From: Streptomyces scabichelini | GTDB lineage: Bacteria; Actinomycetota; Actinomycetes; Streptomycetales; Streptomycetaceae | NCBI RefSeq assembly: GCF_011045015.1 | Contig: NZ_JAAKZY010000041.1 | Location: 1 to 57,257 of the forward strand | Direction: 5' to 3' | DNA length: 57,257 nt | In this document: piece by piece, positions 1-8,627 of the stretch | Position numbering within the stretch: the stretch's first letter is position 1 | Layout of the letters: each line of letters opens with the position of its first letter | Translations under genes and position numbers: made by a program | Notes under the pieces: model-generated | Databases searched by the model: none | What the model was told of the DNA's origin: nothing | What the model saw: only the letters and a program-made list of their open reading frames with translations

Positions 1-21
1 TCAGGTGTGTATAAGAGACAG
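1..21. other. Tn5/Nextera sequencing adapter at contig edge
   Basis: Bases 3-21 match the 19-bp Tn5 mosaic end AGATGTGTATAAGAGACAG with one mismatch. The in-frame translation MCIRDR is a familiar signature of this contamination. These bases are library artefact and not genome. Real sequence begins at about base 22, and the contig has no natural left boundary here. Confidence 0.95.
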
Positions 22-284
22 ACCCCTCGGGCCGGACCGCCCAGCTGCGGCGGGTGTACGTACGTCCCGAGCACCGGCGGCGTGGCCTGGCCCGGCAGTT
101 GGTCGACGAGCTGCTGAACTTCGCGGCGGCGGACGGCGGTTACCGCGCCGTCTATCTGCACACGGACCCGTCGGTGCCGGGCGCCGAGGCGTTCTGGCGG
201 TCGCTGGGCAAGGCGGTGCACGACGAGCGCGAGGAACCCGGCGGCGGGCAGGGGATCGTGCACTTCGAGGTGCCCCTGCCCTGA
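22..284 (+). CDS. GNAT N-acetyltransferase, 5'-truncated by contig end
   Basis: Open frame running in from the contig edge and ending at TGA 282-284; about 86 residues remain. The visible part reads AQLRRVYVRPEHRRRGLARQL, in which the R-R-x-x-G-L-A segment is the acetyl-CoA pyrophosphate-binding motif A of the GNAT fold, followed by a typical C-terminal half ending in a beta-strand (IVHFEVPLP). The N-terminal half and start codon are missing because of the adapter boundary, not because the gene is broken in the genome. A GTG at 54 is only an internal valine. The acceptor substrate cannot be told. It lies 69 bp upstream of the transporter operon on the same strand, so it could be cotranscribed with it. 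Confidence 0.8.
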
Positions 285-353
285 CGGACACCCCCCACAC
301 ACACCCACCGTCTCCCAACGAAGCCCCGCAAAGCCCCCACGAAGAAAGACACC

Positions 354-1850
354 ATGCGCTCTCTGCCGCGCCGCCGGCGACTCGTCGCCGGCCTGCTGCT
401 CGCTCCGCTGCTCACCGGCTGCTTCGCCTCGGGCGGAGAGGAATCGTCCGACACGTCGGACGGCTCACGGCTGCGGGCCGCGCTCGCCTTCCCGCCCGCC
501 GAGAACTTCTCCCCGTACGGCGCCGACGCCACCCTCCTCAGCCGCCTCGGCGTCACCGAGGGGCTGACCCGTCTCGACGCCAACGGCGTGGCGGCCCCCG
601 CGCTCGCCGAGTCGTGGAGCCGTGAGAACGACCGGAGTTGGCTGTTCACCCTGCGCGAGGCGACCTTCCAGGACGGCACCGACGTCACCCCGAAGGCCGT
701 CGCCGCGTCCCTCACCCATGCCGCCGGCACCGAGCCCGTGACCCCCGCGCTCACCGGCGTCGAGCTCAGCGCCGAGGCCGCGGACGGCGGACGGGTACGG
801 GTGACCACCGCCGACCCCGACCCCGCACTGCCGCTGCGTCTGTCGAGTCCCGCTCTGGCCGTGCTGTCGGCGAAGGCGTACGCGAAGAAGGACACCGTCA
901 GTCCGGTCGGCACCGCCACCGGACCCTTCGAGCTCACCAAGGTCACCGGCACCACCGCCGCCACCCTGGACCGCTTCGACGACTACTGGGGCGGCCGCGC
1001 GCAGGCCTCCGGCGTCGACGCGAGGTTCATAGCCGACGGCACGGCCCGTACGAACGCGCTGCGCACCGGCGAGACCGACATCGCCGAGGCCGTCCCGGTC
1101 TCCCAGGCGGCCTCGCTGGACAAGACGGCCCGCCGCGACACCGCCACCACACGCACCACGAGCCTGCTGCTCAACACCGAGTCCGGCCCCTTCAAGGACC
1201 CGGAGGTACGCGCCGCCGCACGCGAGGCGATCGACACGTCCGCCTTCGCCAAGGGCGTGTACGAGGGATACGCCGATCCCGGTGCCGGTATCTACGGGCC
1301 CGCCCTGACCTGGGCGGCCGACAAACGCCGCGAGCCGGTCGGCCGGTCGAAGGCCGGGGGCGCCGACGGCACTTCGGTCACCGTGGCGACGTACGACAAC
1401 CGGCCCGAACTGCCCGAGGCCGCCCAGGTGCTCAAGCAGCAGCTCGAAAAGGCGGGATTCAAGGTCGAGTTGGAGGTGCGGGAGTACTCGCGGCTCGAGA
1501 GCGACGCGCTGGGCGGGAAGTTCGACGCGTTCGTCTCCGCCCGCAACACCATGCTCGACACCGGCGACCCGGTCTCCATCCTCGCGAGCGACTACACCTG
1601 CGACGGCAGCTACAACCTGGCACAGCTGTGCGACAAGAAGGTCGACAAGGCCGTCTCCGCGGCAGAGGCCGTCACCGACACGGCCATGCGGCAGGACGCT
1701 GCGATGGCCGCGGAGGCGGCGGTCCTCGGCACGGACGCGGTGGTACCGCTCGTCCATCAGCGGATCATCACCGGCGTGGGCGCCGGGGTGAGCGGTGTGC
1801 TGCTCGACCCGTACGAGCGCGGTCTCGTCGGTGTCGGGACGCGGCGCTGA
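354..1850 (+). CDS. ABC transporter solute-binding lipoprotein (family 5, DppA/OppA/NikA-like)
   Basis: 498-residue extracytoplasmic binding protein for an oligopeptide/nickel-type ABC importer. The N-terminus has a basic n-region, a hydrophobic stretch and a lipobox LLTGC with Cys23, so it should be lipid-anchored on the outer face of the membrane. The body shows family-5 landmarks: LTRLDANGVAAPALAESW near the N-terminus, a W-x-F-x-L-R-E-x-x-F-x-D-G-T segment, and GTGPF-like GPFELTKV in the middle. An AAAGAAAGA-type purine-rich run precedes the ATG. The permease gene follows after 11 bp. The ligand is unknown: peptides, nickel or a metallophore are all possible for this family. No ATPase gene is present downstream; it may lie left of the contig end. 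Confidence 0.88.
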   Translation: MRSLPRRRRLVAGLLLAPLLTGCFASGGEESSDTSDGSRLRAALAFPPAENFSPYGADATLLSRLGVTEGLTRLDANGVAAPALAESWSRENDRSWLFTLREATFQDGTDVTPKAVAASLTHAAGTEPVTPALTGVELSAEAADGGRVRVTTADPDPALPLRLSSPALAVLSAKAYAKKDTVSPVGTATGPFELTKVTGTTAATLDRFDDYWGGRAQASGVDARFIADGTARTNALRTGETDIAEAVPVSQAASLDKTARRDTATTRTTSLLLNTESGPFKDPEVRAAAREAIDTSAFAKGVYEGYADPGAGIYGPALTWAADKRREPVGRSKAGGADGTSVTVATYDNRPELPEAAQVLKQQLEKAGFKVELEVREYSRLESDALGGKFDAFVSARNTMLDTGDPVSILASDYTCDGSYNLAQLCDKKVDKAVSAAEAVTDTAMRQDAAMAAEAAVLGTDAVVPLVHQRIITGVGAGVSGVLLDPYERGLVGVGTRR

Positions 1851-1861
1851 CGGGCGGGTAC

Positions 1862-3673
1862 GTGGCTGTCGTACGGGGGCTCGTTCCGCTGTGGCGTGCC
1901 GTGCTCGTCGGTGCGCTGCTGTGCGGGGTCGGGCTGCTGCCGTGGCTGTCGCGCACCGACCCGGCGCTCACCGTGCTCAAGGCGCGGTCCGCGGAACGCG
2001 ATCCCACCCCGGAGGCACTGGAGGCCGTCCGCTCCCAACTCGACCTTGACGCGGGCCCTTTGCACCTGCTCGGGACCTGGCTCGGTGGGCTGCTGCGCGG
2101 TGACGCGGGCCGGTCGTGGATCTCCGGTGCGCAGGTCACGCCCTCGGTCCTCCAGGCGCTCGGGGTCTCGCTGCTGCTGATGGCCGGGGCACTGGCGGTC
2201 GCGGTGGTCACGGCGGGTGCCGTGTGCGCGCGGACTCTGCGGCTCGGGGCTCGGCGGCAACTCGTCGGCCGCCCTTCCTCAGGCACCGGCTCGGCGCTCC
2301 TTTCCACGCTGCCCGACTTCCTGACCGCCTCGGTGCTGGCCGCCGTGGTCGGCGTACAACTCGGCTGGCTGCCCGCGCTCGGCTGGTACGGGCCCCGGTG
2401 GATGGTGCTGCCCGCGCTGTCGCTCGGCCTGCCCGCGGGCGCGTTGCTCGGGCGGCTGCTCGACGACATGCTGCCCGGCGCCTTCGCCGAGCCCTGGGCA
2501 CTGGCGGCCGCCGCGCGCGGTGTCCCCGCCCGCAGTGTCGCCCGGCAGGCGCTGCGCCGCTGCGTGCCCGGACTGCTGCCGAACCTCGGGCTGTTCGTCG
2601 TCGGCCTGACGGGCGGCGCGGTCGCCGTGGAGCAGGTCTTCGACATCCCCGGGCTCGGGCGGCTCACGCTGCAGGCCGCGGTGGCGCAGGACCTGCCCGT
2701 ACTCCAGGCCGGAACCCTAGCCCTGCTCCTGCTCGCGGCGGCAGCCGGAGGGCTCGCCCGGCTCGCGGCGCGGATGCTCGTCGGACCGGCCCTGCGCGAC
2801 GGCGCGCTCTCCTCGCTGCACCGCCCGACGCCGTCCCGGCCCACGACACTGCCCCTCCTGTACGGCGGGCTGCTCCTCGGCGTCATCGCGTTCGGACTGG
2901 CACGGGACCCGCTGGAGCTGGACACCACGGCGCGGCTCCGATCGCCTTCCTGGGCGCACCCGTTCGGCACGGACGCGCTGGGCCGTGACGTCCTGGCGCG
3001 GGTCGGCCACGGCGCGCTGGAAACGCTGGCCCTGGCCGTCGCGGTGAGCGCCGCCGCGCTCGTGATCGGTGTCGTACTGGGTCTGCTGCCGAGGTTCTCC
3101 GGCCCGCTGCTCGACACGGTCAACGCCGTGCCGCCGGTCCTCGCAGGCCTCCTCGTCGCCGGAATCGCCGGGAGCGGCGCCTCGACCCCGGCCCTCGCCG
3201 TGGCCGCCGTCGCCTGGGCGCCCCTCTCCGCCCACACCTCGGCCCTGCTCCAACAGGAGCGCGCCACCACCCACTTGACCGCGACCCGAGGCCTGGGCGC
3301 GGGCCCGCTCCACCTCCTCCGTCACGAACTCCTCCCCGCCGTCCTGCCCCCGGTCGCACGCCACGCACTCCTGCGCCTGCCGGGCGTGGCCCTCGCCCTC
3401 GCGGCCCTCGGCTTCCTAGGCCTGGGCGCCCAACCGCCGTCGCCCGAATGGGGGTTGCTCCTGTCCGAGAACCAGCCGTACGCCGAACGCGCCCCGTGGG
3501 CCGTCCTGGCACCGGCCGCCGTGCTCGCCCTGCTGGGGGCGCTGGCGGTGACCGCCGGGGGAGGAGTGCGATGGCCCGGCAGGGCGGTGCGGTGTGAGAC
3601 GCGGGCGCGGCACGAGCAGCGGTCCAAGCAACGCGAGCCGGTGACGGCGAGCACCGTAGGAGAGACGTCATGA
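1862..3673 (+). CDS. Fused two-domain ABC permease (DppB-DppC in one chain)
   Basis: 603-residue membrane protein. Its first half (about residues 1-310) is a DppB-type permease, with an EAA-like loop (A-A-A-R-G-V-P-A-R-S-V) and the family segment VAVEQVFDIPGLGRL. The second half (about 325-590) is a DppC-type permease, marked by HPFGTDALGRDVLARV near residue 366 and a second EAA loop (ATRGLGAGPLHLLRHELLP). Two normally separate subunits are thus joined end to end, and the chain could supply the whole transmembrane pore. The start is placed at GTG 1862, 11 bp after the binding-protein stop; longer extensions in this frame run through that gene and are not credible. The stop overlaps the next start as ATGA (3670-3673), implying translational coupling. 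Confidence 0.85.
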   Translation: MAVVRGLVPLWRAVLVGALLCGVGLLPWLSRTDPALTVLKARSAERDPTPEALEAVRSQLDLDAGPLHLLGTWLGGLLRGDAGRSWISGAQVTPSVLQALGVSLLLMAGALAVAVVTAGAVCARTLRLGARRQLVGRPSSGTGSALLSTLPDFLTASVLAAVVGVQLGWLPALGWYGPRWMVLPALSLGLPAGALLGRLLDDMLPGAFAEPWALAAAARGVPARSVARQALRRCVPGLLPNLGLFVVGLTGGAVAVEQVFDIPGLGRLTLQAAVAQDLPVLQAGTLALLLLAAAAGGLARLAARMLVGPALRDGALSSLHRPTPSRPTTLPLLYGGLLLGVIAFGLARDPLELDTTARLRSPSWAHPFGTDALGRDVLARVGHGALETLALAVAVSAAALVIGVVLGLLPRFSGPLLDTVNAVPPVLAGLLVAGIAGSGASTPALAVAAVAWAPLSAHTSALLQQERATTHLTATRGLGAGPLHLLRHELLPAVLPPVARHALLRLPGVALALAALGFLGLGAQPPSPEWGLLLSENQPYAERAPWAVLAPAAVLALLGALAVTAGGGVRWPGRAVRCETRARHEQRSKQREPVTASTVGETS

Positions 3674-4980
3674 CCGAGCAACCACCCTCACCCCGCTCCC
3701 GCGTGGGAAAGCCCGTCCTCCGGTCCCTGGGGACCTTCACCGCCCTCTCACCGCTGCTCCGACTCCTGATCCTCACCCAACTCGCCTTCAACGTCGGCTT
3801 CTTCGCCGTACTGCCCTTCCTCGCCGAACACCTGGGCACGGCGATCGGCATGGCGGGCTGGACGGTCGGACTCGTCCTGGGCCTGAGGACCTTCAGCCAG
3901 CAGGGCCTGTTCGTGGTGGGCGGCGCGCTGGCCGACGGCTACGGCGTACGTCCCGTGGTGCTCGCGGGCTGTGCCCTGCGCATCGCCGGTTTCGCATGGC
4001 TCGGGTACGCGGACGAGACCTGGGCGGTCGTCGGGGCCGTCCTGCTGATCGGTTTCGCCGCCGCGTTGTTCTCACCGGCCGTCGAGTCGGAGGTCGCCCG
4101 CCAGGCCGTGGTGTGGGAGGAGACGGGCGGCGGCCCCCGCACGGGCGTGCTGGCGCTGTTCACCGTGGCCGGGCAGGCCGGGGCGTTCGTCGGCCCGTTC
4201 ATCGGTGCGCTGCTGCTCGCGGTGGACTTCCGGATGGTGTGCCTCGCGGGTGCGGGCGTCTTCGTACTCGTCCTGGCCGGGCATGTCCGGCTGCTGCCAC
4301 AGCACATCCCGGGGCGGCAGCGGGTCGCCGTCAGGGGCGGAGCCCGGTTGCTCGTACGCAACCGCCGGTTCCTGGCGCTGTGTTGTGCGTACGGCGCCTA
4401 TCTGCTCGCGTACAACCAGCTGTATCTGATCCTCCCCGACGAGGTGGAGCGGGCGGCGGGCTCGCAGGCGCCGCTGGCATGGCTGTTCGCGCTGTCCTCG
4501 CTGCTCGTCGTGACCGCCCAACTGCCGGTCACCCGACGGGTCGGGGACCGGCTCGACCTGCGCAGGTCCATGGCCGCGGGGCTGCTGCTGATGGCCGCCG
4601 GGTTCACGGTGGTGGCCGCGGCACGGCCCGCCGGGTGGACGGGGAACGCCGCGCTGCTGCCCGCGGCGGGCTTCGTCGTGCTGCTCACGCTCGGCCAGAT
4701 GCTCGTCGCGCCCGCCGCCCGCGCCTGGGTTCCGGATCTCGCCGAAGACGGCCGCCTCGGTCTCTACATGGGTGCCCTGTCCTCCGTCTCCGGACTGATC
4801 GTCCTGATCGGCAGCGCGGGCACCGGCTCACTGCTCGACACGGGACTGCCACCCGCCGTGCCCTGGCTGCTCCTCGCCGCGATCCCCGTCGCGTCCATCG
4901 CCCTGCTGCCCCGTCACCCGGAGTCGTCGCGACAGGGCCGCCGCACCCCGAACAGGGCAGCGGCGGCCATGCGTCAGTAG
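3670..4980 (+). CDS. MFS transporter
   Basis: 436-residue major facilitator superfamily carrier with about 12 predicted membrane spans. The loop between spans 2 and 3 reads GGALADGYGVRPVV, the usual G-x-x-x-D-x-x-G-R-[RK] motif in degenerate form. It is translationally coupled to the ABC permease (ATGA overlap) with AGGAGA about 6 bp upstream of the ATG. An MFS pump encoded with an oligopeptide/nickel-type importer recalls opine-metallophore loci, where an MFS exporter releases the chelator that the ABC system recovers. No biosynthetic gene for such a chelator is visible, so the exported substrate stays unknown. The gene ends inside a triplicated 15-bp repeat. Confidence 0.88.
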   Translation: MTEQPPSPRSRVGKPVLRSLGTFTALSPLLRLLILTQLAFNVGFFAVLPFLAEHLGTAIGMAGWTVGLVLGLRTFSQQGLFVVGGALADGYGVRPVVLAGCALRIAGFAWLGYADETWAVVGAVLLIGFAAALFSPAVESEVARQAVVWEETGGGPRTGVLALFTVAGQAGAFVGPFIGALLLAVDFRMVCLAGAGVFVLVLAGHVRLLPQHIPGRQRVAVRGGARLLVRNRRFLALCCAYGAYLLAYNQLYLILPDEVERAAGSQAPLAWLFALSSLLVVTAQLPVTRRVGDRLDLRRSMAAGLLLMAAGFTVVAAARPAGWTGNAALLPAAGFVVLLTLGQMLVAPAARAWVPDLAEDGRLGLYMGALSSVSGLIVLIGSAGTGSLLDTGLPPAVPWLLLAAIPVASIALLPRHPESSRQGRRTPNRAAAAMRQ

Positions 4981-5010
4981 GCCATGCGTCAGCAGACCAT
5001 GCGTCAGTAG
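4966..5010. repeat. Three tandem 15-bp copies at a convergent gene junction
   Basis: GCCATGCGTCAGTAG at 4966-4980 is followed by GCCATGCGTCAGCAG (4981-4995) and ACCATGCGTCAGTAG (4996-5010). Copy 1 contains the stop of the MFS gene (TAG 4978-4980). Copy 3 contains the stop of the opposite-strand glycosidase (TGA, complement of 5004-5006). The whole convergent intergenic space is therefore made of this repeat. Confidence 0.95.
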
Positions 5011-6401
5011 CCGACCTGGAACGTCGCGTCCGCCCGCTCCGTCGCCGTCGAGACCGGGTCGATCCGCAGCGCGAACCCGCTGTGCCTGATGTAGCGGGTC
5101 GGGAGGCTATACGAACGGAAGGACGCCCAGGAGGAGTCCGCGAGCCCGGCCGTTCGTACGAAGGTGGCGTCCGCGGCGAACGTCGACGTGCCGTCGTTCG
5201 CGTCCAGGCGCAGGTCGTAGCTGTAGTGCCGCAGGTAGCGGGTGGGGTAGTTGACGGACTGGAAGGAGACGCCGGAGGAGTCGGCCAGGCCCGGCACCAG
5301 CTTCCACTGGGAGTCCGGGAACGGGTCGAAGGGGTACTCGTCGATCCGGCCGGCGAAGCCGCTGTGCCGGACGTAACGGGCCGGGTAGTTGTAGGACTTG
5401 AGCCGGTTCCAGGCGGGCGCGCCCCACTTCGCGAGCAGGTTGGTGTACTCGGCCGAGGTGATCGGGTGGATGCCGCAGTGCTTGGAGTTGAGCGGCTGGG
5501 TGTAGAGGCGCTGGTCGACCGGCGTCCAGGTACCGGACGCGAGGTCGGTGGACTGCCAGGCGTAGAAGACGCCGTTGGGTGTGTAGGTGTCCCCCCACAG
5601 GTACCAGGTGTTGGATGTCAGGGACTTCACCACCGTCGGCGCCTCGGTGCCGCCGTGCGCGACCGCGGTGCTGAACGGGGTGAAGCTGCCCGGGTTCAGG
5701 GAGGTGGACCGCGCTCCGACGAGCTTCTGGTCCCTCTTGTAGTACAGGTAGTTGACGCCGTTCACGCCGATGGTGAGGTTGCCGTCGATGATGTCGTAGC
5801 CGGGGTCGAAGAAGACCTGAGGGCTCGCCGTCGTCCGGAAGTCGGTCGTGTAGCTGACCATGATCACGTTGTGGCCGCTGCTGTTCACCGACGAGTAGAG
5901 GATGCCGTACCGGCCGCGCGAGGCGTCCCAGTAGGCCTCCGGCGCCCAGCTGTGGGTGTTGGTCATGTCGTGCAGCTTCAGCAGCCGGTAGCCGGTGAAG
6001 GTCCGCAGGTCGGTCGAGTCCCAGACGTGGATGTTGACGCTGTTGCGGGTCCAGTCGGTGCCGCTCAGGTCCGTCGCCAGCACGACGAAGGTGCCGTCCT
6101 GCTTGCGCATCACGAAGGGGTCGCGCAGCCCGCCGGCACCGGCGGTCGGGGTGACCACGGGGGCGTTCTGGTTGAGCGGCGTCCAGCGCAGACTGTCGGT
6201 GCTGACGGCCAGGTGCAGGCCGTAGTCGGCCTCCAGCATGGTGTTGGACTCGGTGAAGTAGACCATGGCGTACGCCGAGTCGGCGGCGTGGGCGGTCCCG
6301 GCACCGAGGGTCAGCGCGCCGGTCGCGGCCAGGGGAACGGTCGCCGCCATGCCGAGGAAGAGCCGGCGGGAGGGGCCGGAGGAGAGGGGTCCGTCGGTCA
6401 C
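5004..6401 (-). CDS. Secreted GH43-like five-bladed propeller glycosidase with AbfB (CBM42) domain
   Basis: 465 residues. The N-terminus has a twin-arginine signal (S-R-R-L-F-L-G-M followed by a hydrophobic stretch and AHA). Residues about 35-325 form a glycosidase-type beta-propeller, with GLRDPFVMRKQDGTFVVLATD and HSWAPEAYWD typical of GH43 and related clans. Residues about 335-463 form an AbfB arabinose-binding beta-trefoil, with three repeats containing R-Y-[VLI]-R-H. Likely activity is on arabinan or arabinoxylan side chains, but the exact linkage cannot be read from sequence. The start is GTG 6401, whose GTGA overlaps the stop of the upstream alpha-galactosidase, so the two are translated as a coupled pair for plant polysaccharide debranching. 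Confidence 0.82.
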   Translation of the reverse strand: MTDGPLSSGPSRRLFLGMAATVPLAATGALTLGAGTAHAADSAYAMVYFTESNTMLEADYGLHLAVSTDSLRWTPLNQNAPVVTPTAGAGGLRDPFVMRKQDGTFVVLATDLSGTDWTRNSVNIHVWDSTDLRTFTGYRLLKLHDMTNTHSWAPEAYWDASRGRYGILYSSVNSSGHNVIMVSYTTDFRTTASPQVFFDPGYDIIDGNLTIGVNGVNYLYYKRDQKLVGARSTSLNPGSFTPFSTAVAHGGTEAPTVVKSLTSNTWYLWGDTYTPNGVFYAWQSTDLASGTWTPVDQRLYTQPLNSKHCGIHPITSAEYTNLLAKWGAPAWNRLKSYNYPARYVRHSGFAGRIDEYPFDPFPDSQWKLVPGLADSSGVSFQSVNYPTRYLRHYSYDLRLDANDGTSTFAADATFVRTAGLADSSWASFRSYSLPTRYIRHSGFALRIDPVSTATERADATFQVGY

Positions 6402-8386
6402 GTCAGGCTCCACTTCTGGTTGTTCTGACCGTTGCAGGCCCACAGCACGAGCTTGGTGCCGTTGGCCGTCGCCGCCCCGTACGCGTCGAGGCAGAGTCCG
6501 GCGTTGACGTTCGTGAGGGTTCCGTCGCTGTTGACGTTCCACTGCTGGTTGGTCTGGCCGTTGCAGTCCCAGATGACGACCCGGGTGCCGTTGCTGGTGC
6601 CGCGGTCGTAGGCGTCGAGGCACTTGTTGCCGTACACCACCAGTTGCTTGCGGGAGGTGTTGTATGTCCACGCCTGGTTCTGGCCGCCGTTGCAGTCCCA
6701 CAACTGGGCGTCGGTGCCGTTGACGATGGTGTTGTCGTTGATGTCCGCGCAACGGCCGGAGCCCGTACCGGTGATGAGCGTGCCGTTCGCGCCCGGCAGG
6801 GGCCGTACGACGATGCCTTCGAGGGTGGGGGCGCCGGAGAAGGCGATCGTGTTGGTGGAGCCCTTGGAGAGACCGACCTGGACGGAGATGTTGCCCGGGG
6901 CCGAACCGGTCGGCGGGAAGGAGACCTTGGTGGGGGTCTGGCTGCCGTTGACCGTGAGGGTGCCGACGCGGGCGGCGGACGTGTTGTTGGTGTAGGAGAC
7001 GTCGACGGTCTTCAGACCGGTGCTCCCGGCGACCACGCCGGAGAAGCCCGACGTGCCGTTGTACGTGCTCGCCGACTGCTCGGTGCCGCCGGTGACCGTG
7101 AGCATCACGGAGCCGCCCGCCGGGACGCCGGTGGTGTAACCGGTCCCGGGCGTACCCACGTTCTGCCGCGCCCACAGGTCCCTGACCGTCGCGGCGGCGT
7201 TCGTCAGACCGAGGTCGGACCAGCGGACCGTCATGTTCTGCGTGGTCGATGTGCGGTTGAGGAGGACGACGGCACGGTTGCCGTTGCCGGACAGGACCTT
7301 GCCGTACACCTGGAGACCGGAGGTGTCCTCGGCGACCTTGACGCCCTGAAGGCCGCGTGCGTCCTGGTCGACGGCGATGACCTCGGGGTTCTTGAGGATG
7401 CCGGCCGTCTCGGTGGTCATGGTGGTGAGATCGAGGCCGGTGAGGAGCGGGGCGCCGGAGATCGCCCACAGGTTCATGTGGCTGCGGTTCTGCGCGGCGG
7501 TGAGGCCCGTCATCCCGGCGACCATCATGTCGGGGTCGTTGTAGTAGCCGGTGTGCTGGGCCGTGGGGTGGATGTTGCGGTCGAAGGCCGTCAGGACCGA
7601 GCTGTACGACGGTGTGTTGCCGTGGAAGAAGATGTCCGTGTTCGTCCGCCACATCGGGCCCATGCCGGGCGCCCAGTTCCAGGGGTTCTCGTAACCCCAG
7701 TTGCACAGGGAGAGGGCGAGCGGGCGGCCGGTCGTCGCGGTCGCCTCGGCTGCGGCGTCGCTGATCGCCTGATAGGTCGCCTTCGGGTCGAGGCCCTCGG
7801 CGTCACCGCCGCACCAGTCGACCTTGACGAAGTCGAAGCCCCACCGGGAGAAGGCCAGCATGTCCTGCTCGTAGTGGCCCTCGCTGCCACTGCCGGGCGC
7901 GGCGGGGCGGCCGGTGGGGAAGTAGTAGCCGCAGCCGTCCTTGCCGGCGTCGGTGTAGATGCCCGCCTTCAGGCCCTTGCTGTGGATGTAGTCGGCGATG
8001 GCCTTCATGCCGCCGGGCCACTCGGCCGCGTCGGTGGTGATGTTGCCCGCGCTGTCGCGGGTGCCCTGCCACCAGCCCTCGTCGATGTTGATGTACTCGT
8101 AGCCGGCCTCGGGCAGCCCCGCCGCGACGAACGCGTCGACCTGCCGCTTGATGACGTTGTAGTCCACCTTCGCGGCGAAGGCGTTCCAGGAGGCCCAGCC
8201 CATGGGGGCTTCCGGGACGGCTATTTGACGGCTCGTCACCGCGACGGGCGTGGCGTCGAGTCCGGTGTCGGGTGCGGAGCTCTGGCCCGGCTGGACGAAG
8301 AGCAGGGCGGCCGTCGCGGCGGTCACCAGGGAGAGTGTTCTCAAGGCGGCGGATCTGAACCGAGATCTGAACCGAGTGGGGGACAT
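6398..8386 (-). CDS. Secreted GH27 alpha-galactosidase with C-terminal ricin-type lectin domain
   Basis: 662 residues with an N-terminal Sec-type signal (R-rich, then LRTLSLVTAATAALLFV). The GH27 barrel (about 55-420) starts with PMGWASWNAF and contains YEYINIDEGWW. The predicted nucleophile is Asp190 in KVDWCGG, and the conserved DPD motif with the acid/base Asp is at 284-286. A CBM35-like beta-sandwich follows (about 425-530). A ricin B trefoil (537-662) has three Q-x-W-type repeats (QNQAW, TNQQW, NNQKW) for galactose binding. The start is ATG 8386 because AAAGGAG lies 6 bp upstream; an earlier in-frame start at 8509 would overlap the promoter. It probably hydrolyses terminal alpha-1,6-galactose of galactomannans or raffinose sugars outside the cell, together with the coupled arabinan enzyme. 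Confidence 0.92.
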   Translation of the reverse strand: MSPTRFRSRFRSAALRTLSLVTAATAALLFVQPGQSSAPDTGLDATPVAVTSRQIAVPEAPMGWASWNAFAAKVDYNVIKRQVDAFVAAGLPEAGYEYINIDEGWWQGTRDSAGNITTDAAEWPGGMKAIADYIHSKGLKAGIYTDAGKDGCGYYFPTGRPAAPGSGSEGHYEQDMLAFSRWGFDFVKVDWCGGDAEGLDPKATYQAISDAAAEATATTGRPLALSLCNWGYENPWNWAPGMGPMWRTNTDIFFHGNTPSYSSVLTAFDRNIHPTAQHTGYYNDPDMMVAGMTGLTAAQNRSHMNLWAISGAPLLTGLDLTTMTTETAGILKNPEVIAVDQDARGLQGVKVAEDTSGLQVYGKVLSGNGNRAVVLLNRTSTTQNMTVRWSDLGLTNAAATVRDLWARQNVGTPGTGYTTGVPAGGSVMLTVTGGTEQSASTYNGTSGFSGVVAGSTGLKTVDVSYTNNTSAARVGTLTVNGSQTPTKVSFPPTGSAPGNISVQVGLSKGSTNTIAFSGAPTLEGIVVRPLPGANGTLITGTGSGRCADINDNTIVNGTDAQLWDCNGGQNQAWTYNTSRKQLVVYGNKCLDAYDRGTSNGTRVVIWDCNGQTNQQWNVNSDGTLTNVNAGLCLDAYGAATANGTKLVLWACNGQNNQKWSLT

Positions 8387-8454
8387 GCGGCTCCTTTCCG
8401 GAGACAGGGGGCAGGTCTCCGGGAGGCTGGTCAGCTGGTCGATATGTCGAACGA

Positions 8455-8467
8455 GGATCGGTGATCC
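8455..8467. promoter_or_regulatory. Candidate operator in the alpha-galactosidase leader
   Basis: GGATC-GGT-GATCC is a perfect dyad (5-bp arms, 3-bp centre) lying about 12-24 bp downstream of the predicted transcription start of the alpha-galactosidase operon. It is flanked on each side by CGAACG. The position suits a repressor roadblock. The regulator is not identified in the window. Confidence 0.4.
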
Positions 8468-8485
8468 GAACGGTCGAGCGCGCTG

Positions 8486-8514
8486 AACGTAGGGCCGCGT
8501 GAGGGGCAAGTCAA
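8486..8514 (-). promoter_or_regulatory. Promoter of the glycosidase operon
   Basis: Reading the minus strand, TTGACT (8514-8509) and TACGTT (8491-8486) are separated by exactly 17 bp. This matches the sigma-70/HrdB pattern (TTGAC and TAnnnT). Transcription should begin near 8479, leaving a leader of about 93 nt before the ATG at 8386. Confidence 0.65.
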
Positions 8515-8586
8515 CGGATGTGACACATGCTGTTTCGATCCACTCCCGCTACTGCTCCCGAATCCCGCTGCTGCTCCCGACCCTGT

Positions 8587-8621
8587 ATGCCTTGACCGGA
8601 ATATAACTGGCGAGGCATATT
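8587..8621 (+). promoter_or_regulatory. Promoter and putative ArsR operator, leaderless start
   Basis: TTGACC (8592-8597) and CATATT (8616-8621) are 18 bp apart and point at the ArsR gene. The -10 ends 6 bp before the ATG at 8628, so the transcript probably begins at or next to the start codon. No Shine-Dalgarno sequence is seen. An inverted repeat ATGCCT (8587-8592) / AGGCAT (8613-8618) brackets the core promoter, which is a good position for autorepression by the encoded ArsR protein. Confidence 0.5.
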
Positions 8622-8627
8622 GGATCC

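Noticed and set aside
5..625. Long open frame starting MCIRDR
   Set aside because: It begins in the adapter and lies out of frame with the GNAT remnant and the binding-protein gene.
465..1757. Long minus-strand open frames opposite most genes
   Set aside because: They follow from high third-position GC, show no domains and overlap well-supported genes.
638..1861. Extension of the fused permease to 1011 residues
   Set aside because: The added part is an Arg/His-rich shadow of the binding-protein gene in another frame; the permease begins at about 1862.
5004..7706. 900-residue version of the GH43/AbfB protein
   Set aside because: The upstream part overlaps the alpha-galactosidase in a different frame and is not protein-like; GTG 6401 gives a proper Tat signal.
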